Shown here in pieces: positions 32,852 through 44,549 of a DNA stretch of 64,000 nucleotides. Origin of the DNA: Heterocephalus glaber (Eukaryota; Chordata; Mammalia; Rodentia; Bathyergidae); assembly GCF_000247695.1 (NCBI RefSeq), contig NW_004624742.1:822995-886994 (forward strand), written 5' to 3'. Under the pieces are notes generated by a model. That model searched no databases. It was not told the DNA's origin and worked only from the letters and a program-made list of their open reading frames with translations. Each line of letters opens with the position of its first letter. The stretch's first letter is position 1. Both the position numbers and the translations under genes were made by a program.

Positions 32852-33319
32852 CAGGGCCAGACGGAAATTACCGAAGGTGCCGGAGCGCAAGGGGCAGCGC
32901 GCGGCAACGGCAGCGACGGAAAGAGCCGAGCGCGCTGGCTCCCAGCCGCCGAAGACGAGCGGCTAAACGCTGAGACTAAGGGGAGTGGGCGACACCTCAC
33001 GCTGAGTGCCTTCCTCCGCCGCCCTTGGGTACCCAATCTGTCGGGACTGCTGGACCTGGCCTCCCGCGTTCCCACCCGGGGCGGTGTGAGTGAGACACTC
33101 GCCGCCCGCCCCAACCCCCGCGCCTTCTGCCTCTGGATGGGCCCCGGACTGCAGGACACCCCCAGGCACTCTCCACTTTTCCCTCCAGTCCACTTCCCAG
33201 CTGCGCTACCTCCCCGGGTGCGGACCAAGGAAAATTTTATAGCTTGCCCCGTGTGCCATTTTTTATTACAGACCTTCTCCAGCCTCAAACGATTACCCTT
33301 GAACAAGACCACTGCTTAG

Positions 33320-33995
33320 TAGAAACAGTACTTTCTAAAGCAAGTAAAAACTCATCACTGAAAGATAAGACTTTGGTTTCCAAGGCTGAACTCAATCAGG
33401 CAAAGTAGGAGAAAACACGATCCTCATTTCAGTTAATAGTGGACGGCTGTGGAAAATATTTACAATACCCTGGGTGGAATGATTGAAGCCTTTGAGTTTA
33501 TACAAAAAAAATACCACCTATAGCTAGTGTCTAACATTTGGGGATGTGAAAGAGAAAGTGTGGATGGGAGTGGGGACAGTTGAATCTGCACCTTTGGTTA
33601 GGCTAGAAACATTAAATTGGGCTACCCAAATTGACTCCCTTTTCCATATGCCTCAGGGTCTCAAATTTAACAGCATAGCTGACTTTAACGTGTTTTTTAG
33701 TAGAGGCTTGACAAAGTTTCACAAGGCACTCACTTTTGGAAAATCTCAATATGTTACTCCTTTACCAGCATCCTTCTCTCTCCACCGTCCTCCATCACTA
33801 CTCCCAACACACACCAGCGGTTTTGGGAAATAACTAATATTGCCACATTTCTCCAGTTACTCTCAATGAGGACTCTATATTTTCCTGTATCTCCCTTCTG
33901 GCAAACCTCTTACTCTTTATTAATTGGAATTTCACCATAGAAGATGGTAGTTTCTGTATAATTTTTAAAATATTACTTTTAAATAGGACAGAACC
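33320..33995. other. Intergenic, upstream of PTBP2
   Basis: A short open stretch (95 codons from 33546) shows no known domain, coding signature or splice context. I do not call it a gene. Confidence 0.5.
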
Positions 33996-34011
33996 TTAAA
34001 GAGTGTCTTGG

Positions 34012-34071
34012 GGGACCCTGTCTGCCTCGCAATCGCAAAGTCCTGAGTTTGATCCCCAGTACCAAAAAAAC
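34012..34071 (+). mobile_element. 5'-truncated ID SINE
   Basis: It starts at the middle of the ID unit (CTGTCTGCCTCGCAATCGC) and ends GATCCCCAGTACC plus A run. The 14-bp duplication is AAAGAGTGTCTTGG / AAAGAGTATCTTGG (33998-34011, 34072-34085). Confidence 0.85.
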
Positions 34072-34109
34072 AAAGAGTATCTTGGCCCAATATTTTGTTA
34101 TTAGCTACT

Positions 34110-34218
34110 CAGGGTGGTGCGTGCCTGTAAGTCCTAGCTTCTGGGGAGGTTAGCAGGGGTTGACTTGACCCCAAGAGTTGGAGGCCAGCTTTAGTGAGAC
34201 CCTACCTCAAAAACAAAT
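34110..34218 (+). mobile_element. B1 SINE
   Basis: GGTGGTGCGTGCCTGTAAGT, TTGGAGGCCAGCTTTAGTGA and GACCCTACCTCAAAAACAAA. Confidence 0.75.
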
Positions 34219-34224
34219 AACGGT

Positions 34225-35060
34225 ACAAAACTTTGTCATGGAGCTCTTCAAAGCACCCAAATGTTTAAATATTCTTGATTTGCCCTAGGGATTGTCAATC
34301 CTTAAAAAAATAAAATAACATCCAATTTCCTATAATGTCTCTCCTCTTTAAACATTGATTTAAGATATATAAAGGATCTACTATTAGTACCATTAATTTT
34401 ATATATTTGTGGTTTTATACATGTATTTTCACTCAACAGTTTAATATGTAAGCTTCAAAGGACAGAAACTACCTAATCCTCTATATTCCCTCACATTGGC
34501 TCAATCAATATTGATTGTTTCTTGTTTGATCATGGCAAAAGCAAACTGTACCACGAGGGGGTATAGAATATCTTCTGTGAGGTAGCAGAAGAAATTGTGG
34601 TGTTCACACACATTTTTCCTTATTTTTTCCTCCTAAAAAAGTGCAAACATACAATAGTCAATAAGCTTGCTTATTTAAACACTTTTTAGAGACAAGTTAG
34701 TTTATGAATCAAGGCACATAAAATAATAGGTTAAAAATCAGGGGAGCTGAGAATTACATAGGTGGACAAAACATAACATGAATAAGGAATGAGGCCAATG
34801 CAACAATGTACAGCAGTAGGCTCCCTTCCCTGCTTATGGAAGGTTTTGCTTTTTGTATTTTGCAGCAAGCAGTCAACCATGGGCTGGAAATATTAAATAG
34901 AAAATTTAGAAATAAAAAATTTTTAAGTTAAACCCCACACTGTTCTGAGTGAAATATAGTGAAATCATACTTTTTTCCAGCATATTTAGTGTATATATAC
35001 TATCCTCCAGTTAGTCACTCAGTAGCTGTGTCTTATCAATTCGCCTGTCATGGTATCTCA
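34225..35060. other. Intergenic, no assigned feature
   Basis: AT-rich; no gene or clear repeat recognised. Confidence 0.55.
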
Positions 35061-35069
35061 ATGTTTTTA

Positions 35070-35570
35070 TGTTGAGAAATGTTAGTCAACTTGCCATTAC
35101 TGTGACAAAAGACCTTAGAAAAGCAACTTGAGAGAGGAAAGCTTTATTTTGGCTCATGGTTTCAGAGGTTTTAGCTCATGGTTGGCTGACTCTGATGCTT
35201 TTAGTGTTGTGGTACGGCAGAAATACCAGGGCAGAAGAAAGTGGCAGAGGAAAGCTGCTAACCTCATGGCAGCCAGGAAACAGAGAAAAGAAAAAGACTA
35301 GAGAGGAAAGGGCCAGAGAAAAGATAGGGTTCCCAAAGGCACAACCTCCTGATCCACTCCTTTCTACTAGGTTTCACCTTCTACGTGTTCATCATCTCAC
35401 AATAATGACACCAAATAATGAACCCATTAATAGATTAATCCACTAATGAAGTTAGAGCCCTCATGCTGCAATCTTTCAAAAGCTCCACCTCTGAACATTG
35501 CTACATTGGGAGCCAAGCTTTTAACATTTGAGCCTTTGGGGAACATTTCAGATCCAAACCATAACATAAG
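35070..35570 (-). mobile_element. MaLR LTR
   Basis: The reversed MaLR layout reads GTTAGTCAACTTGCCATTAC at the left, CTTTATTTTGGCTCATGG, AATAGATTAATCCACTAATG, AAGTTAGAGCCCTCATGCTG and TCAGATCCAAACCATAACAT at the right. The open frame at 35156-35446 runs through it by chance. Confidence 0.75.
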
Positions 35571-35609
35571 TAACCCTTACTTTACTTAGAGAACAATTGT
35601 TCTTTTTTC

Positions 35610-35696
35610 CTTTTTCTTTCCAGTGGTGGGAACTAAACCCAGGGCCTGGTGCATACTAAGCAAGCACTCTACTGCTGAGCTATATCCCCAACCTTG
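35610..35696 (-). mobile_element. Older ID/B2-like tRNA SINE
   Basis: The reverse complement keeps GGGATATAGCTCAGCAGTAG, AGTGCTTGCTTAGTATGC and GGGTTTAGTTCCC, a tRNA-like unit of an older subtype. Confidence 0.75.
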
Positions 35697-35879
35697 TGCT
35701 ATTTTTTATTTATTATTGATGTTAATCTCTTACTATGCCTAATTCATAAGTTAAACTTTATCATAAATATGGATGTGTAGACAGAAACAATATATGCAGG
35801 GTTCGGTACTATCTGCAGCTTCAGGCATCCACTGTAAGTCGTATATTGCCTTTGCATGGGGCACTGCTATCTGCCACAA

Positions 35880-36115
35880 AAGCATATTGATGAGAGCCTG
35901 GATTCACATTTGAGCTCTTTCATTTAGTGCTACGAGACATTAGGCATGTTCATTAACCTCTGCAGGAAAAAGTATACTTCACTGAAAATGGAGTCTTCAT
36001 CATAAATGGTTGTGAGGTCTAAATGACATAAAGTATATAACACACCCCCATGCCCTGGGCTCAGTGACTGACTACAATAAATAATTAAGAGTGCTATCAT
36101 CATCCTGACTGTTTC
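35880..36115 (+). mobile_element. MIR SINE
   Basis: GCCTGGATTCACATTTGAGC, ATTAACCTCTGCAG, GGTTGTGAGGTCTAAATGAC and ATAAAGTATATAACACAC show the MIR layout. Confidence 0.65.
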
Positions 36116-36994
36116 TGTTATTACTATTAATACTTATTAGAGAAGAAACAGGCCACAAATTTGGCTCCTAGATTTTAACAGCTGCCAATATTCATATAAA
36201 TAAATCTATATAGAAATTTTCACAAAGGTTAAACATGTCACTAAAGTAATTAGATTGGCTGGTATCCAGAGGAATAAATCCAGGTAAATATCATAGATAA
36301 ATTTCTAATGCCCCATCCCAATCTAAATTTGTATGATTTTATGAATTAACCATGGAATAGATTATTAATTTCAACATTAGCAGATGGCAAACCTTTGTAA
36401 TACATGACAAGATTATATCAGTGTTTATGGAATCCTAACAAAATAAGGCCATAAAAAGTGAGGTGCCTGTACAGTATTATTTTCATACCCATATTTTTTT
36501 TCAGTGTAATGATTTGTTCTTTCCCATCTGAATGGTAAATGTTTTGACCTTTTAAAGAGATTTACACTTATGTGAACAATGATTAAATCTAAATTTCAGG
36601 GTATGCTAAGCCAAAATGAGGTCTAATACTGACAGAATAAAAATAGGAAATGGAATCATGTTTACAGTCTTGATTTAATTTCTAGTCCTACCTCTTGTCT
36701 ACTTATAGTACTAAAGATATCACTTCACTTTTTCATGGTGCAGTTTCTTTTTATGAAAAGAGGAATAATAATACAAACAGTTAGATAATTCCAAATAGAT
36801 TATATAAATTCAATATTTAATTTCAAGTAGATTATATAAATTCAATATAAAAGGAAAACAAATTGAAAGAAATATGAATATGTACAAAATATTCAGAAAA
36901 GGCTAAAATTTGGAGACAGAATATAGATAAGTAGCTGCCTAGAGCTGGAAGTGGGGATGCTAATAAATGTAAAGGAGCACAAAGTCTCTTTTTA

Positions 36995-37639
36995 ATTTAA
37001 TTTTTTGTTAGTACATGTCTGCAGAACATGGTTACATTTATTGTGGGGAGTTTGTACATGTGCGTAGCACATTTTAATTCCTCTCCCAACCCTACTTAAT
37101 CCCTACAACTCTTGTTCTCCTCTCCATTTGGAAAAGATCTGCCTACTTCCTGTTAGCTATCCTCCATTTTGCTCAAGTAGTAACAAATGCTGGCAAGATT
37201 GCAGGGGAAAAAAGGAACCCTTCTAAATTGTTGGTAGGAATGTAAACTAGTACAACCACTATGGAGATCAGCATGAGATTCCTCAAAAAGCTAAAAATGG
37301 AAATTTAATTTGGCTCAGCTATTCTTCTTCTAGGAATCTTCCCTAAAGAGTTAAAGTCATCATATTACAGTGATACATGCATACCCATGTTTATAGCGGC
37401 ACAATTTGTAATAGCTAAATCTTGGAAATAGCCTAATGCTCAGCAACAGATGCATAGATAAAGAAGGTGTGGTATTTATACACAATGAAGTACATACTGC
37501 TCTGCTATAAGGAAGGATAAACTTGAGGCATGTGTAGATAAATGGATGCACCTTGAGATCATAATGTTAAGTGAAATAAATCAGGCACAAGTTTAAATAT
37601 CTCAAATATTCTCTTATATGAGAAACCCAAAATATAAAT
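36995..37639 (-). mobile_element. L1 insertion with 5' inversion (twin priming) and 14-bp TSD
   Basis: The left part (36995 to about 37175) is a reversed L1 3' UTR whose tail reads TTAATTTAATTTTTTG at the left. The right part (about 37176-37639) is L1 ORF2-end sequence in the opposite, plus, orientation (GGCAAGATTGCAGGGGAAAA, GGTAGGAATGTAAACTAGTA, ACAACCACTATGGAGATCAG, AGTGAAATAAATCAGGCACA). The whole is flanked by AAAGTCTCTTTTTA (36981-36994, 37640-37653). Confidence 0.8.
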
Positions 37640-37789
37640 AAAGTCTCTTTTTACAATGATGGAAATATTCCAAAACTAGATTGTGGTAGGGTGTACAACT
37701 TTGTAAATATATTCAAATTCATTGTATTAAACACTAAAATTACGTATCAATAAAGCTATTAGAAATAAAAAGCATATACATTGTTCTCA

Positions 37790-38160
37790 CTCTCCAACTT
37801 CCAGGTTTCACTTTCCAGAGGCAATCCATCTTATGAGCTTATCAGCATACATACTAATAGCATGTATTCTTGTTCTTTTTATTAAAAAATGATAACTACT
37901 ATGCATGCTATTCTGCAACTTATTTTGTAACTTCGTATGTATCTTAGGAATTTTTCTTTATCAGTATATTTAGAACTGCTCATTCTTTATATATGGCTAC
38001 ATAATAAGTAAATCATAACTTATTGGTGGACATTTAGATTGCCTCTAATCTTGGTTCTTATGAACAATTTTGCATTGAATATGCTTGTTTCTAAGTCATG
38101 TCCATATGTGTAAACATATGTGCGGATAAATACAATAAATAAAATTCTTGAGAAGAGTAC
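37790..38160 (-). mobile_element. Ancient L1 fragment
   Basis: The reversed old L1 layout includes TATTCTGCAACTTATTTTGT, ATTGGTGGACATTTAGATTG and TTGCATTGAATATGCTTGTT. Confidence 0.55.
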
Positions 38161-38164
38161 ACTT

Positions 38165-39645
38165 TTCATTTTAAAAGATGTTATCACATTACCTTACATG
38201 GGGCTTGAGTCTTTGGGAGAAAAATATTAGCAGTTCTTACTGTTAAAAAGGGATCTGAAGGGGTGAAGGAATTCCGACAAATAAAATCAAAAAACAACAA
38301 AGAGACATATAGTCATAGAACACGCTGTGGCTCAGTTGTTAAAAAACTGTATCATTATAATAATATAACCAGTAATTATAAATAAAAATAAATGTGTGAA
38401 ATAATTTTGTAGGCATATGGAAGTATGAATATGTGCAGATGGAGTTATAAATTCTCATCTTCCGAAGGATGAAGTCAATAATTCATGTCTAGAATTGATA
38501 GGTGAGAAAATGGCAAATGAGCACCATTCAGAGGCATGCAGGTCAATTCCAGGAGAATCAGGGAGAACTGGAAGTGGTTGCTTCTGGAACATGGAGCTTG
38601 AGGATGAGGAAGTGTGAAATAGAAGAATATAGTTTGGATTTTTGTTTATTTTGTGGTAAATCTTCTACAACTACTTTTTAAGTTATGTGCATGTTTTACT
38701 TTGATAGCAATAAATTTTACATTAAAAAAGAAGGGATTAGATGGCAGAGAGCAAAGAACTGTTTGAACACAAACATTGCCTCTTTTGTATTCAGCAATAG
38801 TGACTGCTTATCTACGTGCTCACTGAAAAAAAGCTCAGCATAACTGCCTGTCCTTCCTATATTGTTCACATAATAAAGATTATTCCTGGGAGAGAGGACA
38901 ATAGTTTTGAATGGATCAGCAGTTTTTAGAATGATCATACATAAAAACCTAAACCAGGGGAGAAAATGAGAAAAGTAAACACAAAGAAAAATAAAGTGGG
39001 GGAGGCATTAAATACAAAGGAAACAACAACATCTTGCTTTATATCATTATAAACCATGAAATATTATAAAATTCACATTGTATGAGGCTTTATGTAAATA
39101 GCCACATAAATTAAAACTGAGGACAAGTGATTTGCATATAGAAATACTGTAGTATTAAGTCAACATACAGGTGTAAGTTTACACCTAGAGCAAGTAACTC
39201 TTCCAAACTAAGTACTTTGATAACTTTATAAAAAAAGAACCACATAACAAATAGAAGCCACTTCAAAATCTTTAATATTTTTAGTTTTCAGAGTAGTTTG
39301 AATCCTTAACAATGGCAATGATGAACTGAAAAATGAGAGCCAAAAATAGTTCCAATTTGGTTGTCTTTTAATTGTTTTGTAATAGATGTCTCTGTTGGAG
39401 TATTTTTATTTCAATCTGTGATTCCTTTCACTCTCTATATCCATTTTTGACTATACAAATAAAATATATTTTTAAGAAAGGGAATAAAATATAATTTGTT
39501 CTACTTATTATTTACAAAAAAGTATGTTTAGCAAATTTGCAAATGACAGAGATGTAATATAGAGAAGATTTAAAAATCTGCATTCAAAATAATAGTATAG
39601 GGCTACAACACAAATATAAAGTCCTTCATTAATTAAAAATTTAAT
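38165..39645. other. Intergenic, no assigned feature
   Basis: AT-rich. A stretch at 38.48-38.73 kb ending GCAATAAATTTTACATTAAA may be an old retroelement end, but I cannot name it. Confidence 0.45.
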
Positions 39646-39652
39646 TGCATAC

Positions 39653-39745
39653 CAGGTGGGGTGGCACATGCCTGTAAACCCAGCACTGGAGAGGCTGAGG
39701 CAGGAGGACTGCAGTGAGTTTAAGGCCAGCCTGCATATAACTGTA
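39653..39745 (+). mobile_element. B1 SINE, 3'-truncated
   Basis: GTGGGGTGGCACATGCCTGT, CCAGCACTGGAGAGGCTGAG and TGAGTTTAAGGCCAGCCTGC. It lacks the GAGACCCTGTCTC end. Confidence 0.8.
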
Positions 39746-40284
39746 TACGTATATGGAGATTCATAGCTTGATAACAGTTCCTATAAAGAAATCATAAGGC
39801 ATTGACCCAAGACAGTTTATTATTCATTTAAGGATGTCATAGTACCAATGTGCTCTACACAAAGTTTGCTCACTGATTATGTTGAGTTAGAACAATTATT
39901 AAGAAAGCAATAATATTTCCGTCAGGATGGTTGTGGAGGGTGTTATGATTGGCATCTTAATGTTCACTCTATTCTCCCCTTATGGAATAGCCATGCGAAG
40001 GGTAGGTATGACCCTCTTTCCCAGCTCCCGTTAAGCTAATCAAAGTAACTGCTCCATTTCCACTTAGTCTTGAAGTCAATCAAAGTATGGCATTACCTTG
40101 AAGTCAGCAATTGTTTCAGAAGTGAGTCAATGAGCATGATATTTATGTTTGAAGGTGGTATTCAATGGGAGCACATAGCTCTGATCAGTGCTGGCAGCCA
40201 CACTCAACACTAAGAAGCTCACCTAAGCACAAAACCTACAGAAAGAAGGAAAATCTTGTGTCCCAACAATCTATTCTTAATAGA

Positions 40285-40985
40285 AACCAGGATGGTCCTT
40301 TAAAATGTAAGACCATGTCACTCCTCTGCTCAGAATCCTGAAAGGAAACCCGATTTTATTCTGCAGAAAAGCTAAAATCCTTACAAAGATATAAAAGTCC
40401 CATATGATCTGCCTTCTGTCCTCTCTTGACTTCCCATCCCTGTCTTCACATCCCTGTCAACTCTCCTTGCCACTCACTCCTCCCCAAAGTACTGGCCTCC
40501 CTTACTGTTCCCAGAACATGCCAGACACTGTCTCCTTTTAGGGCCTTTTGCCTAAGATGCTCTCTTCTCTTCCTTCAAATACCCTCTGCCTCTCCTGACT
40601 CTCGCCTACTCAGGTAATCCTTCATTTCTAAGTATTTATTCAAATCTCCTCTTCTAAATAAGGGCATCCTGATCATACTATTAGCACTGCCACCTGTGAT
40701 ATCTCCTAACAAGCCCTCCTTTCTTGTGCTCTACTTTTTTTTTTCAAAGCCTGTATTATATTTAACATGCTATATATATATATATATATATGCATTTATA
40801 TATTTATTTTTAAACATTCATTGTTTACCATCTATCTTTCTTCAGTGGAATGCTGCAGAGTGGAAGTTTGTTTTGCCCCTCATGTATTTCAAAGGCCTAG
40901 TACAAGTGTCTAGTACTTAGTAGGTATGGCCTAAACAATTGTGGAAGGATGAATTAATAAATGAGCAGCTGGATCATACATGTTT
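40285..40985 (+). mobile_element. L2 LINE 3' end
   Basis: ACCATGTCACTCCTCTGCTC, ATATGATCTGCCTTCTGTCC, CCAGAACATGCCAGACACTG, TTTAGGGCCTTTTGCCTAAG and a 3' end GTGTCTAGTACTTAGTAGGT form the L2 3' layout. A (TA)n run interrupts it at about 40770-40792. Confidence 0.75.
40770..40792. repeat. (TA)n microsatellite
   Basis: About eleven TA units within the L2 fragment. Confidence 0.9.
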
Positions 40986-41269
40986 TAAATACTTAGCTGG
41001 ATGGGAGCCAAGGTGATTCCCTTATTGTTAATACATTTGCAGTAGGAATATCTTTTTGGGACAATTGAAAGCAAACTACTAAAATAAGGAAGGGTGAGGT
41101 ATCTATATCAGAGAAACAATGTTTGAAGGAGTTAGAGATATTTACCAGGGGAAAACTGGTGGAAAACATGTTAGTTATCCTACAATAAATGAAGAGCTAT
41201 CATATAAAAAGATGGGCTGGGCATATATTTTTTTTGTTCTACAAAACAGAATGGATTAAAGTTATATAG

Positions 41270-41490
41270 AAAGACAAATTTCAGCTCAGCATAAGAATGA
41301 ACCTTCAAACAATAAAGCTGCCTTGTGCTGGAATGAACTGCCTGCCACTATAGTCAGCTTCCTCTTATGAGTGGGCAAGCTGAAGCTGAATGTGTCTGTT
41401 AGGGATGGAAGAGATTCTTGCACTTGGCAATGAATCAGACTTGGTGATTTTTGGGTCTCGTTCTCTTCTAGAATCTGTTATGAAGTATGT
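41270..41490 (+). mobile_element. Possible CR1/L3-like ancient LINE 3' fragment
   Basis: GAACTGCCTGCCACTATAGT, GATTCTTGCACTTGGCAATG and TTCTTCTAGAATCTGTTATG resemble an old CR1-type mammalian repeat. The assignment is weak. Confidence 0.3.
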
Positions 41491-41494
41491 GGAT

Positions 41495-42295
41495 TTGGGC
41501 ACTTGGCTACTTATCCCATGAACAAAATCATCTTTCTCTCCAATTCATGCTTTTCCTAATTCCTTCCCTTCTTCACATAGATGGGCTTTCTGTAGCCCTG
41601 CCTGAACTTTGTGACTGAATGCTCCTTGCCTGTAGCTGATTAGATCAGAAACAGGTAGCTTATCAGAGTGTGCCAGTCAGATTTTTCCACCCACAAATTT
41701 AAAGAAAAGACTCAAGTGGTCTTCTTACGGGATTAGAAAGAGAATATTTTAATATAGAAGTAATGGCCAGATATTTCTCACCATGTGCACAAAGAGGGTC
41801 TAAAGAAGGAGTAAAAGAATGAAATTTATGTAAAAAGAGAACAAAACTAAGCTGCAGAGACTTAAACGACAAGGACCATACTGCCTGACTGCCTATAATG
41901 GATTCCCAATTCGTAATCCCAGTCTTTCCCAAGATCCAGTTAGGTATTCTTATCCTTAAATCCCCCCTTTCCTCCCTCTCTTTTGCTCTCCCTCTCCCCC
42001 TTCTGTGTTTTTTCCTTTTCCTCCTCACTCAGTTCTCTTTCTCTTCCCCTTTGTCATCATTACCATTATCATGTTAATACCTGACACATTATTCTAACAA
42101 TTATTATAATAGTTTTATGATGTTGAGTGTTTTAGGATTTCACAAATATATTATGGACTTCGATTTGGGTACCTTAAAGCCATTATTATATCTCACTCAC
42201 TTTTGGGGAGTGTTAATAGTTTGTGTTCTTTTAGAGGTAATTTAGTATCAGTGAGACCTAGAGAAGCACAAGGGAGAGCACCTATGCAATGTTTT
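41495..42295. other. Intergenic, no assigned feature
   Basis: A pyrimidine-rich block near 41.96-42.05 kb. An antisense open stretch across it is Arg/Lys/Glu-rich only because of that block. Confidence 0.5.
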
Positions 42296-42299
42296 TAGG

Positions 42300-42560
42300 A
42301 TGCAAGTTGAAGAGATTTGGTATCTTATTCTGTTTCTCTCTTCCTTTGACAGAAAAACACAGACTAAAGTACAAAGAAAAGAATTTCATTTCTCACAGTT
42401 CTGGAGCCTGGGAGGCCCAATATCAATGAAGGACCTAGCATCCAGTGATGGCCTTCTTCACCATATCCAAGTTCAAGTCTCTTTTCTTACAAAGCCACCA
42501 GTTCCATCAGGAAGCCACCACCCTGTTGACCTCATTTTATCCTAGTTGCCCTTTAAAGGA
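42300..42560 (-). mobile_element. Probable MaLR LTR remnant
   Basis: GAATTTCATTTCTCACAGTT, CTGGAGCCTGGGAGGCCC and GACCTCATTTTATCCTAG are in the order of a reversed MaLR LTR. Confidence 0.5.
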
Positions 42561-42800
42561 CAAACCTCCACATGCCCAGAACATGGTTTGGGGGTTGTTC
42601 TGTGCATGTGGACTTTCGTGGAGCACGTTCAAACCGCAGTGGACGGGGGTGCATGATCAGCTTTTATGAGTGGTTAGCTTCAAACACCAAATCGCCAGTA
42701 GGTGCAGCAGGAGAGAACACTAAAGACAGATGAATATGCAAAACAAGGAGTCCTGAGAGAAAATGAAATGCTTAGAACCCATAAATAGAAATATAACACT

Positions 42801-42887
42801 AGGCCAGGGATTTAGCTCAGTGGTTCCACTACCTGCCTTGCAAGCGCAAGGTCCTAAGTTTGATCCCTGGTACCAAAAAAAAAAAAA
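42801..42887 (+). mobile_element. ID SINE
   Basis: GGCCAGGGATTTAGCTCAGT to TTTGATCCCTGGTACC plus A tail. The duplication is AGAAATATAACACT / AGAAATATGACACT (42787-42800, 42897-42910). Confidence 0.9.
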
Positions 42888-42914
42888 GAGAGAGAAAGAA
42901 ATATGACACTGGTG

Positions 42915-44160
42915 TGGAGGATATGAGTTTAAAAAATAGAGGAAACTTAATCCTGGAAAGTCTGAATATGCCATGGTAATGAATTTAAATTGTATTTAAA
43001 GGCAACACAGTAGGAAATTGTTGGAAGATTTTAAGCTAAAGAAGGATGAGGTAGGTGAGAAATTTAGGTAGAGATTCAAAGTAGATGGTTGGAATTTAAC
43101 TTTTTTTGAAGTTACAAGACAATGTCATGAAATACTTGGCCACTTCAGATACTTGACTTCTTAGAAGATGAGCAAAAAGCCATCATAAGTCATTTATAGT
43201 TTCCATATTGACAAGAATAAAAATATGTAAGTTCTAAGATCCTAATTTTAGTTTCTTCTCAAGGATACTTTGCTTGACCTGGAAACTTTCTCTGATTTGA
43301 AGCTTCATTAGACAAATAAGATATTTTCCCAATGATATTAATATTAATGATAACTTTACCTTGGGTAAAATAATAGATTACTCTTTTGAAATTAGTAAGA
43401 AACACAGGTTATTAATAAGTCATCGAAAGCTAACCCTTTCTAATATTTTCCATGAACACAGAGAGAGGCTTTTTGGGTTTTGACAACAAAAAGCCTTGTC
43501 CCATTGTTTACATAGCAATAGTTAAAGAAGAGATAACCAGCTTGGATTCTCTGATGTTATATGTACTGCAGAAGGCAAAAAGACTAATTATGCTATATTT
43601 TAAGATAATTTTAAATGTTTTATAATTGTATAAGTTATCTTTAGATCTTTTGTCTTTCATGTCAAATGTAGGCATATCTTCTCAGTCTCCTTCCCTAAGA
43701 AAAGAAAAAGAATTAGAAAAAGGAGATAAAAAAAATTTGAAAACCACAATAAAATCTTTTCTAATAAGTCCAAAATATTCAAATTTTATAGTAATTTAGA
43801 ATTCTTGGGCTTGAACTAGACTTGAAGGAAATAAATCTTTGCCAAAATAATTCTTTCCTAACAGTAGGACTTACTTGTAAGCAGAATGTTTAGAATAATA
43901 TACACTACACACTGTAAGCACCTTCCTCGCCTTCAAGTAATACAGTTACTGAATTTACATATGATTTGAATTTACATATGATTTTTATGGCACTATGATT
44001 AACTTATGAATAGTTATTATCAATGCTTTAAGTCAGTCTCCTAAGAACTTTTATTATGCAACATGTCTAAGAGTTTGAGTTGGTTAAGACTTGATAACTG
44101 AATGAGTATTGTTGTTGTCAAATGAACGTGGATATTTTCCCTTTCCTCTTCAGTGACTGC
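42915..44160. other. Intergenic, no assigned feature
   Basis: AT-rich; no gene or named repeat recognised. Confidence 0.55.
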
Positions 44161-44164
44161 TATA

Positions 44165-44542
44165 TTTTGGCTCTAGAGTGGCCTCCAAAGAACCATATCT
44201 TGAAGACTTGTTCCTCAGGGTAGTGGTATTGAGAGTTGGGGTAACCTTTAAGAGGTAGGACCTAATGGAAGGAAATTAGGTCATTGGCAACATTTCCTTG
44301 AAGAGATAGTAGGACCCTGGTCCTTCCTCTGTTTCTCTCCTTCCCAGCCACTAAGCTGAGCAGTTTTGCTCCACCACTTGCTCCCCACCATGATATTCTC
44401 ACTCATCACCGGGCCCAAAGTGATGGGGCCAAGTGATCGTAGACTGAAACCTCTAAAACAGTGAGCCAAAATAATCCTTTCTTCTTTTAAGTTGTTTATC
44501 CCAGGTGTTTTGTTGTGGTGATAGAAAGCTGACCAATACAAT
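44165..44542 (+). mobile_element. MaLR LTR
   Basis: GGCTCTAGAGTGGCCTCCAA, TTTAAGAGGTAGGACCTAAT, CTTCCCAGCCACTAAGCTG, CAGTGAGCCAAAATAATCCT and a final GATAGAAAGCTGACCAATAC. Confidence 0.75.
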
Positions 44543-44549
44543 GATTATC

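Larger units (their letters stand above)
32215..33150 (-). promoter_or_regulatory. PTBP2: PTBP2 promoter CpG island
   Basis: This roughly 0.9-kb block is very GC-rich and CpG-dense, while both flanks are AT-rich and CpG-poor. It covers the first coding exon, the 5' UTR and the start of intron 1. No TATA box is evident upstream of exon 1, as usual for a CpG-island promoter with dispersed start sites. Several long open frames on both strands here are a by-product of high GC content and have no recognisable protein content. A divergent upstream transcript toward higher coordinates is possible, but the sequence does not show one. Confidence 0.85.

Noticed and set aside
32102..33319. Several overlapping open frames of 76-182 codons on both strands in the CpG island
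   Set aside because: GC-rich DNA has few stop codons. Translations are Pro/Arg/Gly/Ala-rich with no domain, and they overlap the PTBP2 promoter and 5' UTR on both strands.
41699..42028. 109-codon minus frame starting MRRKRKKHRRGRGRAK
   Set aside because: The basic start is the translation of a pyrimidine-rich tract read in reverse, and the rest has no known content.
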